Both the position numbers and the translations under genes were made by a program. This document shows, piece by piece, positions 43,638 through 52,987 of a stretch of DNA of 64,000 nucleotides. How positions within the stretch are numbered: position 1 is the first letter of the stretch; each line of letters starts with the position of its first letter. The DNA comes from JAKFWF01 sp963741505 (lineage in GTDB: Bacteria > Pseudomonadota > Alphaproteobacteria > Rhizobiales > Hyphomicrobiaceae): positions 1 through 64,000 of the forward strand of contig CAVUIJ010000041.1 in assembly GCA_963741505.1 (NCBI GenBank). The letters run 5' to 3'. The notes under the pieces were generated by a model, which worked only from the letters and a program-made list of their open reading frames with translations, was not told the origin of the DNA and did not search any database.

Positions 43638-45110
43638 ATGTCGCTCAGTCTCGCATACGAGATTGCACGGGGCAGCCTCGCGGCGAATTCGATCTCGAGT
43701 TCTGTCGTGTCGCGGAATATCGCGAATGTCGACAACCCCAATGCGGCTCGCAAGTCGGCCAATGTCACAACCCTCGCCGAGGGTGGCGTCAGGATCGACG
43801 GCATTGACAGCGCCGTCGAGGCGGCATTGTTCGATAGCGTCGTGGGCAGTTCATCGAAAATCAGCGAGCTGTCGACGATATCTGTGGCACTCGATCGCCT
43901 CGAAGCCGCCGTCAACGACCCGGAACTCGGATCGAGTGCCAATGCGCTGCTGGCGCAGTTGCAATCGGCGCTGCAGTCGGCGGCGGCTGCGCCGCAGGAC
44001 GAAAACCTTGCGCGCAACGCGCTATCGGCGGCGGTCGGTGTCGTAATCGGATTGAACGTCGCCGGCAGCCTCGTCGATAAGGTCAGGAGCGACGCAAACG
44101 CCGATCTGGCGAACGGCGTCGAGCAGCTCACCAATCTCTTGACCCGGTTCGAGGCGGTCAACAACGCGATCACGTCCGGCACTGCGCTCGGGCGGGATGT
44201 CACCGACCAGATCGACATGCGCAATGGCCTGCTGCGCGATATTGCAGGCCTCGTTGATGTGCATTCGACAGTGCGCGGCAGCAACGACATGGTGCTGTTT
44301 GTCGCCAATGGCACGACATTGTTCGAGACGGTGCCGAGAAAGATTGCACTGGATACGTCCGCGGTGCTGTCACCTGGACAGCCAGGTGGCGCCTTGCGCA
44401 TCGACGGCATTCCATTCACCGGCAGTCTCGGCTCGCGCCTCGGCGGCAAGCTGGGTGGAGCGCTGCAGGTGCGAGACGTGGTGGCCGTGACTTTCGGCCG
44501 CCAAATGGACGAGATCGCGCGGGGCGTCGTCGAGGCCTTCGCCGAGAGCGATCAGTCGGCAGTGCCGGTGGGGCCGGATCTCGCCGGGCTGTTCACGTAC
44601 GCAGGCGGCCCGTCGCTGCCGGCCACCGGCACGGTCTTGAATGGACTGGCGCGGGCGATAAGGATCAATCCGAACGTCGATCCGGCACAAGGCGGCGCCA
44701 TCGCCCTGCTACGCGATGGCGCAATCGCCAGCCCCGGTAACCCGAGCTACGGCTATAACCCCACTGGCGCGACCGGGTTCAGCGACCGCCTGCGCGAAAT
44801 GATCGCGAAGTTATCCAGTTCCCGATCTTTCGACGCAAGCGCTGGAATAGGCGCGAGCAACGGGCTGCTCGGTTTTGCCGCCGACAGCGCCGGCTGGCTC
44901 GAAGGCGCGCGCAATTCGAACGTCGAGCAAGTGCAGCATAAGCGGGTGCTGAGCGAGCGCGCGACGGCTGCCTGGCAGAGCGCCGTCGGGGTCAATCTCG
45001 ACGAGGAGCTGACATCGCTCATGGCGCTGGAGAAATCGTTTCAGGCCTCGTCGCGGTTGATCACCACGGTCAACGGCATGTTCGATGCGCTGCTGCAGGC
45101 AACGAGGTAG
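43638..45110 (+). CDS. flgK: Hook-filament junction protein FlgK
   Basis: FlgK (HAP1) joins hook and filament. It has the N-terminal coil with SVVSRNIANVDNPNAARKSA and the C-terminal coil ending LDEELTSLMALEKSFQASSR and LITTVNGMFDALLQAT. The 490-residue length and the place before flgL are typical. Only 3 bases separate it from flgL. Confidence 0.9.
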   Translation: MSLSLAYEIARGSLAANSISSSVVSRNIANVDNPNAARKSANVTTLAEGGVRIDGIDSAVEAALFDSVVGSSSKISELSTISVALDRLEAAVNDPELGSSANALLAQLQSALQSAAAAPQDENLARNALSAAVGVVIGLNVAGSLVDKVRSDANADLANGVEQLTNLLTRFEAVNNAITSGTALGRDVTDQIDMRNGLLRDIAGLVDVHSTVRGSNDMVLFVANGTTLFETVPRKIALDTSAVLSPGQPGGALRIDGIPFTGSLGSRLGGKLGGALQVRDVVAVTFGRQMDEIARGVVEAFAESDQSAVPVGPDLAGLFTYAGGPSLPATGTVLNGLARAIRINPNVDPAQGGAIALLRDGAIASPGNPSYGYNPTGATGFSDRLREMIAKLSSSRSFDASAGIGASNGLLGFAADSAGWLEGARNSNVEQVQHKRVLSERATAAWQSAVGVNLDEELTSLMALEKSFQASSRLITTVNGMFDALLQATR

Positions 45111-45113
45111 GAC

Positions 45114-46172
45114 ATGAAAAGCACAAACATATCCTCGCTCGCTCTATTTGATGCCTCGCGTGCGACGATCGCGCGAAACCAGGCACGATTGGCCGACACT
45201 GAAGTGGAGGCGAGCACCGGACGGTATGCCGATGTCGGCCGGACGCTTGGTGTCGACATGTCGCGTGACCTCGAGATGCGCAATACGCTCGATGATCTGA
45301 CGTCACTGCAGAATACCAACGGCGTGGTCTCGACGCGATTGAGCCAAACGCAGACGGCGCTGTCGGCCATCCGGGACCTCGCCGACGGCTTCCTTCAGGC
45401 GGTGTTGGCATCGAGCCAGGGTGGTGGCGACCGTGGGCTGCTCGTCGCCGACGCCAAATCCCGGCTTGGCGCGCTCGCCGATATCCTGGCCACGACCAGC
45501 AACGGCGTCTATGTCTTCGGTGGTCGAAACGCTTCCGCGGCGCCGGTCGCGAACTATCTCGACGAGCCGCCAGGTGCCGCCCGGAGCGCAGTCAGCGCCG
45601 CCTTCACCACTGCGTTCGGTTTCGCTCCCGACGATCCCCAGGCGAAGACGATAACGGCGAGCCAGATGAAGTCGTATCTGGACGGGAATTTCGCCGCTGA
45701 GTTCATGGATCCGGCGTGGTTGCTGAATTTCTCCTCTGCGACAGACGCTGTGATGAGCGATCGCATATCCGCCGGCGAGACGATCGACAGCTCGGTCAGC
45801 GCCAACGCGGCTGGCTTTCGCAATCTCGTTCTGGCGCTGGTGGCAGCGGTGGATGGCGGCACGGAGAACCTGAACGCGGCCGCCTTTTCCGAGCTGACAT
45901 CGCAGCTGATCCAGATGTCGGGCGAGGCCGGCGCCGACATTGCGGGAATGCAATCGAACCTCGGCATCGCGCAGGAACGCCTGGCGAAAGCCAGCGAGCG
46001 CATAACGTTGCAGCAGAACGTCCTCGAACGACGAATCGGTGAGGCCGAGGGCGTCGATGCAGCGAAGGCCGCCATGAACCTCAGCACGATCACGTCGCAA
46101 CTCGAGGCCTCCTACGCGGTTACCGCCCGGCTGCAAAAGCTCAGCCTGCTCAATTATCTGCCGGTGACATGA
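45114..46172 (+). CDS. flgL: Hook-filament junction protein FlgL
   Basis: FlgL (HAP3) is a flagellin-like junction protein. The N-terminus has RATIARNQARLADTEVEAST and GVDMSRDLEMRNTLDDLTSL. The C-terminus has DIAGMQSNLGIAQERLAKAS and MNLSTITSQLEASYAVTARL, matching the flagellin coiled ends. The 352-residue length is normal. It follows flgK directly. Confidence 0.9.
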   Translation: MKSTNISSLALFDASRATIARNQARLADTEVEASTGRYADVGRTLGVDMSRDLEMRNTLDDLTSLQNTNGVVSTRLSQTQTALSAIRDLADGFLQAVLASSQGGGDRGLLVADAKSRLGALADILATTSNGVYVFGGRNASAAPVANYLDEPPGAARSAVSAAFTTAFGFAPDDPQAKTITASQMKSYLDGNFAAEFMDPAWLLNFSSATDAVMSDRISAGETIDSSVSANAAGFRNLVLALVAAVDGGTENLNAAAFSELTSQLIQMSGEAGADIAGMQSNLGIAQERLAKASERITLQQNVLERRIGEAEGVDAAKAAMNLSTITSQLEASYAVTARLQKLSLLNYLPVT

Positions 46173-46230
46173 CAGCCGGCAGGTTGATTGCTTCCCGGCA
46201 TGAACCAGGAAAGACAAGGATCGGCACGGC

Positions 46231-46578
46231 ATGTATCGACTGCAATACGCTGACATTCTCGAGGACGACCAGACCCTGTCCCGGGAGCGGGAGCGGATCG
46301 CGTTGGACCACTCCATCGCGCTGATGGAGGTGGCGCAGGCTGCCACCGCGACGCCGACCGATGTGGCGAACGCAATCGCTTTCACCAACAAGCTGTGGAC
46401 GGTACTGGTCGAGGATCTGGCCGATCCGGGCAATGGCCTGCCCAAGGCGCTGCGGGGACAGATCATATCGATCGGCATCTGGATCCTGCGGGAACTGGAG
46501 GACATTCGCACAGGCAAGGCCGCCGGTTTCGCCGACGTTAAGGCGGTATCGCAGTCCATTCGGGATGGGCTGCTATGA
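46231..46578 (+). CDS. flaF: Flagellin biosynthesis regulator FlaF
   Basis: FlaF assists flagellin synthesis or secretion and works against FlbT in alphaproteobacteria. The 115-residue protein has RERERIALDHSIALMEVAQA, AFTNKLWTVLVEDLADPGNG and LPKALRGQIISIGIWILREL, typical of the family. It overlaps flbT by ATGA. Confidence 0.9.
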   Translation: MYRLQYADILEDDQTLSRERERIALDHSIALMEVAQAATATPTDVANAIAFTNKLWTVLVEDLADPGNGLPKALRGQIISIGIWILRELEDIRTGKAAGFADVKAVSQSIRDGLL

Positions 46579-47000
46579 CAGGCAACCTCAAGATCCATCT
46601 CAAGTCGAACGAGCGCATTTTTGTCAATGGCGGCGTCCTGAAGGTGGATCGCAAGGTCGCGATCGAATTCTTGAACGACGTCGTCTTCCTGATGGAGGGC
46701 CATATTTTCCAGCAGGAGCAGGCGACGTCGCCGCTCAAGCAGCTCTATTTCATCGTGCAGTCGATGCTGATGGACCCAAAGGCCCGCGCGCTGGCGCGCC
46801 AGTTCTACGATCAGTCCCACAAGATGCTGATCTCGACGTTCAAGAACCAGGACGTTCTCGAGGGGCTGATGGCGGCGAAACAGATGATCGAACGCGATCG
46901 GCCGTTCGATGCGCTGAAGAAGATCAGGGCGTTGTTTGCGATCGAGGAAGAAATTCTCGGACTGAAGTCGGCCGCCGGCCTGAACAAGGCCGTCGCATAA
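46575..47000 (+). CDS. flbT: Flagellin mRNA regulator FlbT
   Basis: FlbT represses flagellin translation by binding the 5' leader of its mRNA. The protein starts with LKIHLKSNERIFVNGGVLKV, then VVFLMEGHIFQQEQATSPLK and the helical end FDALKKIRALFAIEEEILGL. The 141-residue length is normal. The start overlaps the flaF stop. Confidence 0.92.
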   Translation: MTGNLKIHLKSNERIFVNGGVLKVDRKVAIEFLNDVVFLMEGHIFQQEQATSPLKQLYFIVQSMLMDPKARALARQFYDQSHKMLISTFKNQDVLEGLMAAKQMIERDRPFDALKKIRALFAIEEEILGLKSAAGLNKAVA

Positions 47001-47043
47001 GACACGGATCCTGAGGGTTGCGGCAAATCACGAGGGGGATGAG

Positions 47044-47472
47044 ATGAGTGTCGGTGCAATCGCTGGAACGACCGAGGTCCGTGCGGCTGCAACTCCGGTA
47101 GCAGCAGGTCAGACCGCGGCTGGCGCAGCCAAGCTCGACTACAACGCGTTCCTGCAATTGCTGATCGCGCAAATGAAGAATCAGGATCCGATGGAGCCGA
47201 TGAAGTCGAGCGACTATGTCGCCCAGCTCGCGACGTTTTCGCAGGTCGAGAAGTCGGTTCAGATGAACGATCGCCTCGGCGCGCTCTTGACCTCGTCGCA
47301 ACTGGGGCAGGCCGAGGGGCTGATCGGACGAACGATCACATCGGCGGATGGCAGCATCAGCGGCGTCGCCGCATCTGCCAGGATCGGCAGCGACGGCGTC
47401 GTCGCCGTGCTTGCCGACGGCCAGGAGTTGACGATCGCAGCGGGCGTGACGATCAGTGGAAACGGGTCATGA
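47044..47472 (+). CDS. flgD: Hook-capping protein FlgD (short form)
   Basis: FlgD caps the growing hook. The signature LDYNAFLQLLIAQMKNQDPM then EPMKSSDYVAQLATFSQVEK is intact. The 142-residue protein has a reduced C-terminal part, as is usual in rhizobia. An AGGGGGATG precedes the start. The stop overlaps fliQ by ATGA. Confidence 0.9.
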   Translation: MSVGAIAGTTEVRAAATPVAAGQTAAGAAKLDYNAFLQLLIAQMKNQDPMEPMKSSDYVAQLATFSQVEKSVQMNDRLGALLTSSQLGQAEGLIGRTITSADGSISGVAASARIGSDGVVAVLADGQELTIAAGVTISGNGS

Positions 47473-47735
47473 ACGAGGTCGATGCGCTCGATCTGGTGCA
47501 GTCCACGATTTGGACGGTCGTCGTCATGGCGGCGCCGGCTGTCGTCGCGGCGATGGTGGTCGGCATCATCATCGCGCTGCTGCAGGCTTTGACGCAGATC
47601 CAGGAAGTGACCTTGACGTTCGTTCCCAAGATCATGGCGATCTTTCTGGCGACGATGGTGTCGGCGCATTTCATGGGGGCCAGTATGTATGCCTTCGCGA
47701 TGATGGCGTTTTCGCATATCGAGAAGGGCTTCTGA
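47469..47735 (+). CDS. fliQ: Flagellar export protein FliQ
   Basis: FliQ is a small membrane part of the type III export gate. The 88-residue protein has two membrane helices: TIWTVVVMAAPAVVAAMVVG and IMAIFLATMVSAHFMGASM. LLQALTQIQEVTLTFVPKI is a family hallmark. It overlaps flgD. Confidence 0.9.
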   Translation: MNEVDALDLVQSTIWTVVVMAAPAVVAAMVVGIIIALLQALTQIQEVTLTFVPKIMAIFLATMVSAHFMGASMYAFAMMAFSHIEKGF

Positions 47736-47781
47736 GCGTTGCGGACGAGCGTCGGTGGGCGTCGGCTGAGCGCGCGATTTC

Positions 47782-49890
47782 ATGATGAAGGAGAGAACGT
47801 TGGCGCAATTGCTGCCTGCCGAAGTTGCGAGCGCCGGCGTGTCGGGCACGAAAGACGTCGGCTTTGCATTCGGCATCATCTTCATCGTGGCGATCCTGTT
47901 CCTGCCGTTGCCGGCGTTCATGATCGACCTGGGGCTGGCGCTGTCGATCGCCGCCGCGATCCTGATCCTGATGGTGTCGCTGTGGATCCAGCGGCCGCTC
48001 GATTTTTCCGCTTTTCCGACCGTCCTGCTGATCGTGACGATGCTGCGACTGTCGCTCAATATCGCGACCACGCGCCTCATCCTCACCGAGGGCGCGCATG
48101 GCCAGACGTCGGCAGGCTACGTGATTGCAGGGTTCGCCAACTTCGTGATCGGCGGCGACTTCTTCATCGGCGTGGTGGTCTTCCTCATCCTGCTTACCGT
48201 CAATTTCATCGTCATCACCAAGGGCGCTTCGCGCATCGCCGAGGTTGGCGCGCGGTTCGCGCTGGACGGCATTCCCGGCAAGCAGATGGCGATCGATGCC
48301 GACCTGTCCGCCGGACTGATCGATGATCGCGAAGCGCAGTACCGGCGGCGCGAACTCGAAGAGGAGAGCTCGTTTTTCGGTGCCATGGACGGCGCCTCCA
48401 AATTCGTCCGTGGCGATGCGATCGCCGGATTGATTATCACCGCAATCAACGTCTTTGGCGGCATCGTCATTGCTACCTTGCGCCACGGCATGCCGATTTC
48501 CGATGCCGTCGATGTGTTCACTAAGCTTTCGGTCGGCGATGGCCTGGTGTCGCAGATACCCGCATTGATCATCTCGCTTGCCGCCGGTCTCGTGGTTGCC
48601 AAGGGTGGCACCCGCGGCTCCGTGGAGAAGGCGGTGCTGGGCCAGCTCGGCGGGCATCCCAGGGCATTGAGCGTGACCGCGATCATGATGGGATTGCTGG
48701 CGCTCGTTCCAGGCCTGCCGTTCTTGCCCTTTGCAGCGTTCGGCGCAGCCGCGGCAACGGCCGGCTTTCTCATTCCGCGACGGTGGGCGCAAGCGCAGGC
48801 GGTGGCGGAGGCAAAAGTATTGCTGGCGAGCCAGAAGGATGCCGAAGAGTCGCGGCAATCGGTCAAGGGCGCGCTCAAGGTCAACGACGTCGAGATCGTG
48901 TTCGGGCACCAGCTGTCGGCCGTGCTGCTGCGCAAGCATGACGAACTGGCGCAGCGGGTATCGAAGCTGCGACGCAAATTTGCCCAGCAATATGGTTTCG
49001 TCGTGCCCGAGATCCATCTGTCGGACGACTTTTCGATACCACCTCGCGGCTACCAGATCCGAATCCACGGCGCGACGATTGCCGGCCACGAGCTCCCGCT
49101 CGGCGATGTGCTGGTGATCGTCGGCGATGGGCCCAAGCCCTCGGTGAGCGGTGTCGAGACCCACGAGCCGGCGTTCGGACTGAAGGCGGTGTGGATTCCC
49201 GAGGTGTACGCGAAGGAGGTCAAGCGCGAGGGCTTTACCACCGTCGACACGATGACGGTGATGCTCACGCACCTGAGCGAGGCGCTGCGCAACAATCTGG
49301 CGCAGCTGTTCTCCTATCGCGACATGCAGCAGCTGATCGACGGACTGACGCCCGAGTACAAGCGTCTGCTCGAGGAGATCCGGCCGGCTCACATCTCATT
49401 CTCGGGCATTCAAGCGGTGCTAAAGATGTTGCTCGCCGAGCGCGTGTCGATCCGCAACATCCAGCTGATACTGGAAGCGATTGCCGAGATCGCGCCGCAT
49501 TCCCGCAGAGCCGAGCACGTGGCGGAGCATGTTCGCACCCGGATCAGCCAGCAGATCTGCGGTGATCTGACCAAGGACGGCACATTGTCGGTGCTCCGAC
49601 TGGGCAGCCGCTGGGATCTCGCGTTCCATGAAAGCCTGAAACGTGACCAGCGCGGCGAAGTCGTCGAGTTCGATATCGATCCACGGCTGATCGAGGAATT
49701 CAGTCGCGACGCCGCGCGCGTGATCAAGACCCATTCCGACAGCGGCGAACAGTTCGTAATCGTGACCACGGTCGAGGCGCGACCGTTCGTTCGCATGGTC
49801 ATCGAGCGGATATTCCCGATGCTGGCGGTGCTGTCCCATGCCGAGGTTGCCCGCGGCGTGCAGGTGAAGTCGCTCGGCAGTATCGGCTGA
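47782..49890 (+). CDS. flhA: Flagellar export protein FlhA
   Basis: FlhA forms the large export-gate ring. It has an eight-helix N-terminal region (ILFLPLPAFMIDLGLALSIA, TVLLIVTMLRLSLNIATTRL) with the conserved FHIPEP-like loop DGASKFVRGDAIAGLIITAI, and a cytoplasmic domain with VSVRNIQLILE-type sequence (ERVSIRNIQLILEAIAEIAP). The 702-residue length is normal. Its TGA stop overlaps the fliR ATG by one base. Confidence 0.93.
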   Translation: MMKERTLAQLLPAEVASAGVSGTKDVGFAFGIIFIVAILFLPLPAFMIDLGLALSIAAAILILMVSLWIQRPLDFSAFPTVLLIVTMLRLSLNIATTRLILTEGAHGQTSAGYVIAGFANFVIGGDFFIGVVVFLILLTVNFIVITKGASRIAEVGARFALDGIPGKQMAIDADLSAGLIDDREAQYRRRELEEESSFFGAMDGASKFVRGDAIAGLIITAINVFGGIVIATLRHGMPISDAVDVFTKLSVGDGLVSQIPALIISLAAGLVVAKGGTRGSVEKAVLGQLGGHPRALSVTAIMMGLLALVPGLPFLPFAAFGAAAATAGFLIPRRWAQAQAVAEAKVLLASQKDAEESRQSVKGALKVNDVEIVFGHQLSAVLLRKHDELAQRVSKLRRKFAQQYGFVVPEIHLSDDFSIPPRGYQIRIHGATIAGHELPLGDVLVIVGDGPKPSVSGVETHEPAFGLKAVWIPEVYAKEVKREGFTTVDTMTVMLTHLSEALRNNLAQLFSYRDMQQLIDGLTPEYKRLLEEIRPAHISFSGIQAVLKMLLAERVSIRNIQLILEAIAEIAPHSRRAEHVAEHVRTRISQQICGDLTKDGTLSVLRLGSRWDLAFHESLKRDQRGEVVEFDIDPRLIEEFSRDAARVIKTHSDSGEQFVIVTTVEARPFVRMVIERIFPMLAVLSHAEVARGVQVKSLGSIG

Positions 49891-50636
49891 TGGCGCTGGA
49901 ACTCGACGAGTATCTGCTCAGTGTATTCATGGTGGTATGCCGGATCGGCTCGTGCCTGATGCAATTGCCGGGTTTTTCGAGCGCACGCGTGCCAGCGCGC
50001 GTTCGCCTGTTCACGACACTCGCCCTGGCGTTCATCGTGACGCCGATGCTGGCTGGCATCGATACGCTGAAGCGCACCGCGCCGGCGATGCTGCTGACGC
50101 TGGTGCTGGCCGAATGTTTCGTCGGTGCATCGATCGGGCTGGTCTGCCGCATCTATATTGCAGCACTCGAGTTCGTCTCCGCAGCGATCTCGAATTTCAT
50201 CGGCTTAAGCGGACTTGGCACCGGGGTCGAGCATGATGAGCCGGCGGCGGTGGTTTCTACCTTGATTACGATGGCGGCAACCGTCGTCCTGCTGATCATG
50301 GATCTCCATCGGCTGATGATCACCATTCTCGCCGACTCCTACGTCACCATTCCGCTCGGTGCGATGCCCAATACGGCCGCAGGGTTGCGGCTGCTGGTCG
50401 ATACGCTTGGCGCGGCATTCCTGCTCGGCATGCAGATCAGCGGGCCGTTCGTCATCTACGGCATTCTGGTCAATCTGATGTTCGGGATACTCGGCAAGCT
50501 CGTTGTCCAGGTGCCATCATATTTCATCTCGGTGCCGTTCCTCGCGATCGGTGGTCTGGTGGTCCTCTATTTCTCGTTCGGTGAGATGCTACTGCTGTTC
50601 AGTCAAGTGGTTGGCGCCGCGCTGTCGCGGCTGTGA
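49890..50636 (+). CDS. fliR: Flagellar export protein FliR
   Basis: FliR is an integral part of the export gate. The 248-residue protein is mostly membrane helices, with FMVVCRIGSCLMQLPGFSSA at the start, VRLFTTLALAFIVTPMLAG, and PFVIYGILVNLMFGILGKLV near the end. It overlaps flhA by one base. Confidence 0.9.
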   Translation: MALELDEYLLSVFMVVCRIGSCLMQLPGFSSARVPARVRLFTTLALAFIVTPMLAGIDTLKRTAPAMLLTLVLAECFVGASIGLVCRIYIAALEFVSAAISNFIGLSGLGTGVEHDEPAAVVSTLITMAATVVLLIMDLHRLMITILADSYVTIPLGAMPNTAAGLRLLVDTLGAAFLLGMQISGPFVIYGILVNLMFGILGKLVVQVPSYFISVPFLAIGGLVVLYFSFGEMLLLFSQVVGAALSRL

Positions 50637-50646
50637 GGGGCGGCGG

Positions 50647-51048
50647 GTGAAACGCAACACCATTGCCCGCTTGCGCCGCCTCGTCCGCCTGAGCGGATAC
50701 ATGTACGAGCAGCGCGCACTCGAAGTTACGCAATCCCGGCAGTTGCATGCGGAGCTGTCGGCGACACTGGCCGAGACCCGACGGCACCTCGATGGCGACA
50801 GTATCGTGCCCACGATATTCCCGCGCCTGCTGGCGAACCGTGCTCGCAGGCTCGGGCAAGAGGCCAGCGCAGTCAGTGCGGAACTGCAGATGCGGATCGA
50901 CTCGGCGGCTGCTTCGCGAGCAAACGTGAAGGGGCTCGAGAACAAGCTAGAACGAGCGACTGCCGGTCAAGTACGTGAACAGAACGCGCAAGCATTGTCG
51001 GAGGCCATCGATTACGTCGTGCGCCAGGGCAAGACCAGCTTGCGATAA
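50647..51048 (+). CDS. FliJ-like coiled-coil export protein
   Basis: The 133-residue protein is nearly all helical, rich in Arg, Ala, Glu and Gln (RLRRLVRLSGYMYEQRALEV, LHAELSATLAETRRHLDG). Its size and place after fliR fit FliJ, the stalk-like chaperone that links the FliI ATPase to the export gate. Sequence conservation in FliJ is low, so the call leans on context. GTG 50647 follows GAGGGGCGG, 10 bases after the fliR stop. Confidence 0.55.
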   Translation: MKRNTIARLRRLVRLSGYMYEQRALEVTQSRQLHAELSATLAETRRHLDGDSIVPTIFPRLLANRARRLGQEASAVSAELQMRIDSAAASRANVKGLENKLERATAGQVREQNAQALSEAIDYVVRQGKTSLR

Positions 51049-51128
51049 GGCCGCCGCGGTACTGTCGCGCTGCCACACCTTCCCCTAACTGCCGCGCACT
51101 GCCGCGGTTCGAGCACGAGCAAGTCGAC

Positions 51129-51668
51129 ATGCGCATCGAACAGCTTCTCTATGCCGGTGTTGCGCCGACCGCGCCATTAGCGGCGAATGCGACGGCGACA
51201 TTGCTCGGGCCAAAGGACCGCTCCTGGACCACGATCACCAAGCCCGCGCTGGCAGCGCCTGCATCGTTTGCGGCCGTGGTCGCTGAGGTCGCCGATGTGC
51301 ATGGCCCGCAAGATGTCGCGGCCAAAGCTGTCGCAATCGGCCCAGTGGCGGCATCGGCGAAATCGATCACCAAGACGCAACGAGCCTTTGAAGCCGTGAC
51401 GCTGCAAGTGTTCGTCGAATCTATGCTGCCCGACGAGCGCAGCAAATTGTTTGGCACCGGCGCCGCCGGAAAAATGTGGAAATCTCTGTTCTCGGAGCGG
51501 CTGGCTGAGGCGATCGCGGCAAGTGATCGTTTGCGGCTTCTGCCGGAGCGGACATTTGGGGCAGCGGCACAGGCCGACCATTTGGCATCGCCGATGGCAG
51601 CGCTGCCGTCGGCGCCGGCGTCGGGCGCGCTCTTGCCAGCAGCGAAAACGAGCGGGGAGACAGGATGA
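51129..51668 (+). CDS. Rod-binding (FlgJ N-terminal-like) protein
   Basis: The recognisable part is AFEAVTLQVFVESMLPDERS then KLFGTGAAGKMWKSLFSERL, EAIAASDRLRLL, the rod-binding motif shared with the N-terminal domain of FlgJ. No peptidoglycan hydrolase domain is present, as is usual in alphaproteobacteria; a separate lysozyme gene lies at 53318-53950. The first 85 residues are low-complexity. Its stop overlaps the next gene by ATGA. Confidence 0.72.
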   Translation: MRIEQLLYAGVAPTAPLAANATATLLGPKDRSWTTITKPALAAPASFAAVVAEVADVHGPQDVAAKAVAIGPVAASAKSITKTQRAFEAVTLQVFVESMLPDERSKLFGTGAAGKMWKSLFSERLAEAIAASDRLRLLPERTFGAAAQADHLASPMAALPSAPASGALLPAAKTSGETG

Positions 51669-52102
51669 TGCCGCAGGCACAACTGATGTTCGGCAGCGGT
51701 CGGCGGGCGCATGGCAGCGTGCCGTCCGAGAACGGCCCGCTGGCGGACGCCGTCCTGCAAGTGATCGAGCGCATAAACCAGGTACTTCGGGAGGAGCAAA
51801 CGCTGGTCACGCGCCTCGATTTCACCGGGATCGAAACGCTGATCGCGCGTAAGAGCCATCTGGCCCTGGAGCTGAGCCGACTGCTGGAGCATGCCCAGGG
51901 GTCGTTGCAGAGCGCGGCGGTGCGCACCTCGGTCGAGCAGCTGCGCGGCGATCTGGCGGAGAACGCCAAATTGTTGCGTCGACACATGGATGCCGTTTGT
52001 GAAATCTCGTCACTGATCGCCGAGGCGATCCAATGCTCATCGGCCGACGGCACCTATTCCAGCCAGGCGGCTCGATCAGGACCAAAGCCATGGTCAAGAT
52101 GA
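51665..52102 (+). CDS. FlgN-like export chaperone
   Basis: A 145-residue helical protein with LADAVLQVIERINQVLREEQ and ARKSHLALELSRLLEHAQGS, which fits the FlgN family of chaperones for FlgK and FlgL. Its start overlaps the rod-binding gene and its end overlaps the next gene by 13 bases. The call rests on context and helix pattern. Confidence 0.6.
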   Translation: MMPQAQLMFGSGRRAHGSVPSENGPLADAVLQVIERINQVLREEQTLVTRLDFTGIETLIARKSHLALELSRLLEHAQGSLQSAAVRTSVEQLRGDLAENAKLLRRHMDAVCEISSLIAEAIQCSSADGTYSSQAARSGPKPWSR

Positions 52103-52551
52103 TCCTGCTCGGAATTATCGCCGTCGCCGCGACGCTTTGCGGAGCGTACGCCGGCATGCAATTCACCTCCCACTCGACGGCTGCTGCCGACACCAAGGAG
52201 CAGGAAATGCTCGAATTCGTGAAACTCGAAGCCGCGTCCATTCCGGTCATCCGTGAAGCGGCGATCGTGGGCTATGTCGTCGTGCGCGCTGCTTTCTCGG
52301 CTTCGAGCAAGGACGTGAAGCAAAGCCGGCCGGCGCTAACCATTCTTGCCGCCGAAGCATTGTTCAAGAGCGTCTACGAGGAGGAAGGCTTGAACTTTGC
52401 CGCACTGAAGGCAATCCAACTCGGTGCGCTCGCCGAGCGTATCACCAAGGCCGCAAACATGCGGTTCGGTCGCGACGCAATCAGGCAGCTGGCGGTCGAG
52501 AGCTTGAACTACATGCCTCAGGACGAAGTGCGGTGTCAGCAAAGGCCGTGA
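52090..52551 (+). CDS. Flagellar-cluster protein with one membrane helix
   Basis: I do not recognise a named family. ATG 52090 opens a protein with an N-terminal helix MVKMILLGIIAVAATLCGAY (signal anchor), then a mainly helical part: EMLEFVKLEAASIPVIREAA, IVGYVVVRAAFSASSKDVKQ, EGLNFAALKAIQLGALAERI. The helix near the start puts the rest probably in the periplasm. The start overlaps the FlgN-like gene, so it belongs to the flagellar operon. It occupies a place where FliL-like or other basal-body-linked proteins can lie, but no FliL signature is seen. Confidence 0.65.
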   Translation: MVKMILLGIIAVAATLCGAYAGMQFTSHSTAAADTKEQEMLEFVKLEAASIPVIREAAIVGYVVVRAAFSASSKDVKQSRPALTILAAEALFKSVYEEEGLNFAALKAIQLGALAERITKAANMRFGRDAIRQLAVESLNYMPQDEVRCQQRP

Positions 52552-52642
52552 TCGCCGGGATTGATCGACCGGCCCGGGGCCAAGTATTCGAACCCGAACA
52601 TTGCGGCTGAGCTGCGATGCCGATGGCGCGGAGAAAGCCGCA

Positions 52643-52987
52643 ATGAGAAGTGTGCTTGTCGGTCCCCACGAATTGTCGTTCGACTGCCTGGAGCGCACCT
52701 TGCCCAGGCAGCGCATCGGCGTCTTTGCAATCGGCCATGTCGACCCGGCGGGAACATTCCGCGTTCAGCGGGTCGGGCGCGATGAAGAGGATGTCCAGGC
52801 GCGGCTGCGCAGCCTGATCGGCTCGGCCAACAAGTTCAAGTTCGCCCTTGTCCATTCGGCCTTCGAAGCATTCGAAATTGAGTGCGAACTATTTCACAAG
52901 CTCAGACCGCCGAGCAACGTCACGCATCCGAATCGCCCGCCGGGGAGCGGCTGGAAGTGCCGTCACTGCGTGCAGCTTCATCTTTAA
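52643..52987 (+). CDS. Hypothetical protein with a C-terminal cysteine knuckle
   Basis: The 114-residue protein has VGPHELSFDCLERTLPRQRI and a later helix EAFEIECELFHKLRPPSNVT followed by HPNRPPGSGWKCRHC. The HPxRPxxxxWKCxxC ending suggests a metal site. I do not know the function. A GGAG lies 10 bases before ATG 52643. It overlaps the minus-strand gene 52920-53165 by 68 bases at their 3' ends. Confidence 0.55.
   Translation: MRSVLVGPHELSFDCLERTLPRQRIGVFAIGHVDPAGTFRVQRVGRDEEDVQARLRSLIGSANKFKFALVHSAFEAFEIECELFHKLRPPSNVTHPNRPPGSGWKCRHCVQLHL

Noticed and set aside
42806..44449. A 547-codon open frame on the minus strand opposite flgE and flgK
   Set aside because: It is a high-G+C shadow of two well-recognised genes and its translation matches no protein type.
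45303..46820. A 505-codon minus-strand open frame opposite flgL, flaF and flbT
   Set aside because: It runs antisense across three recognised flagellar genes and has shadow-like composition.
47671..49392. A 573-codon minus-strand open frame opposite flhA
   Set aside because: It is the His/Arg/Asp-rich mirror of a membrane-protein gene and has no domain.
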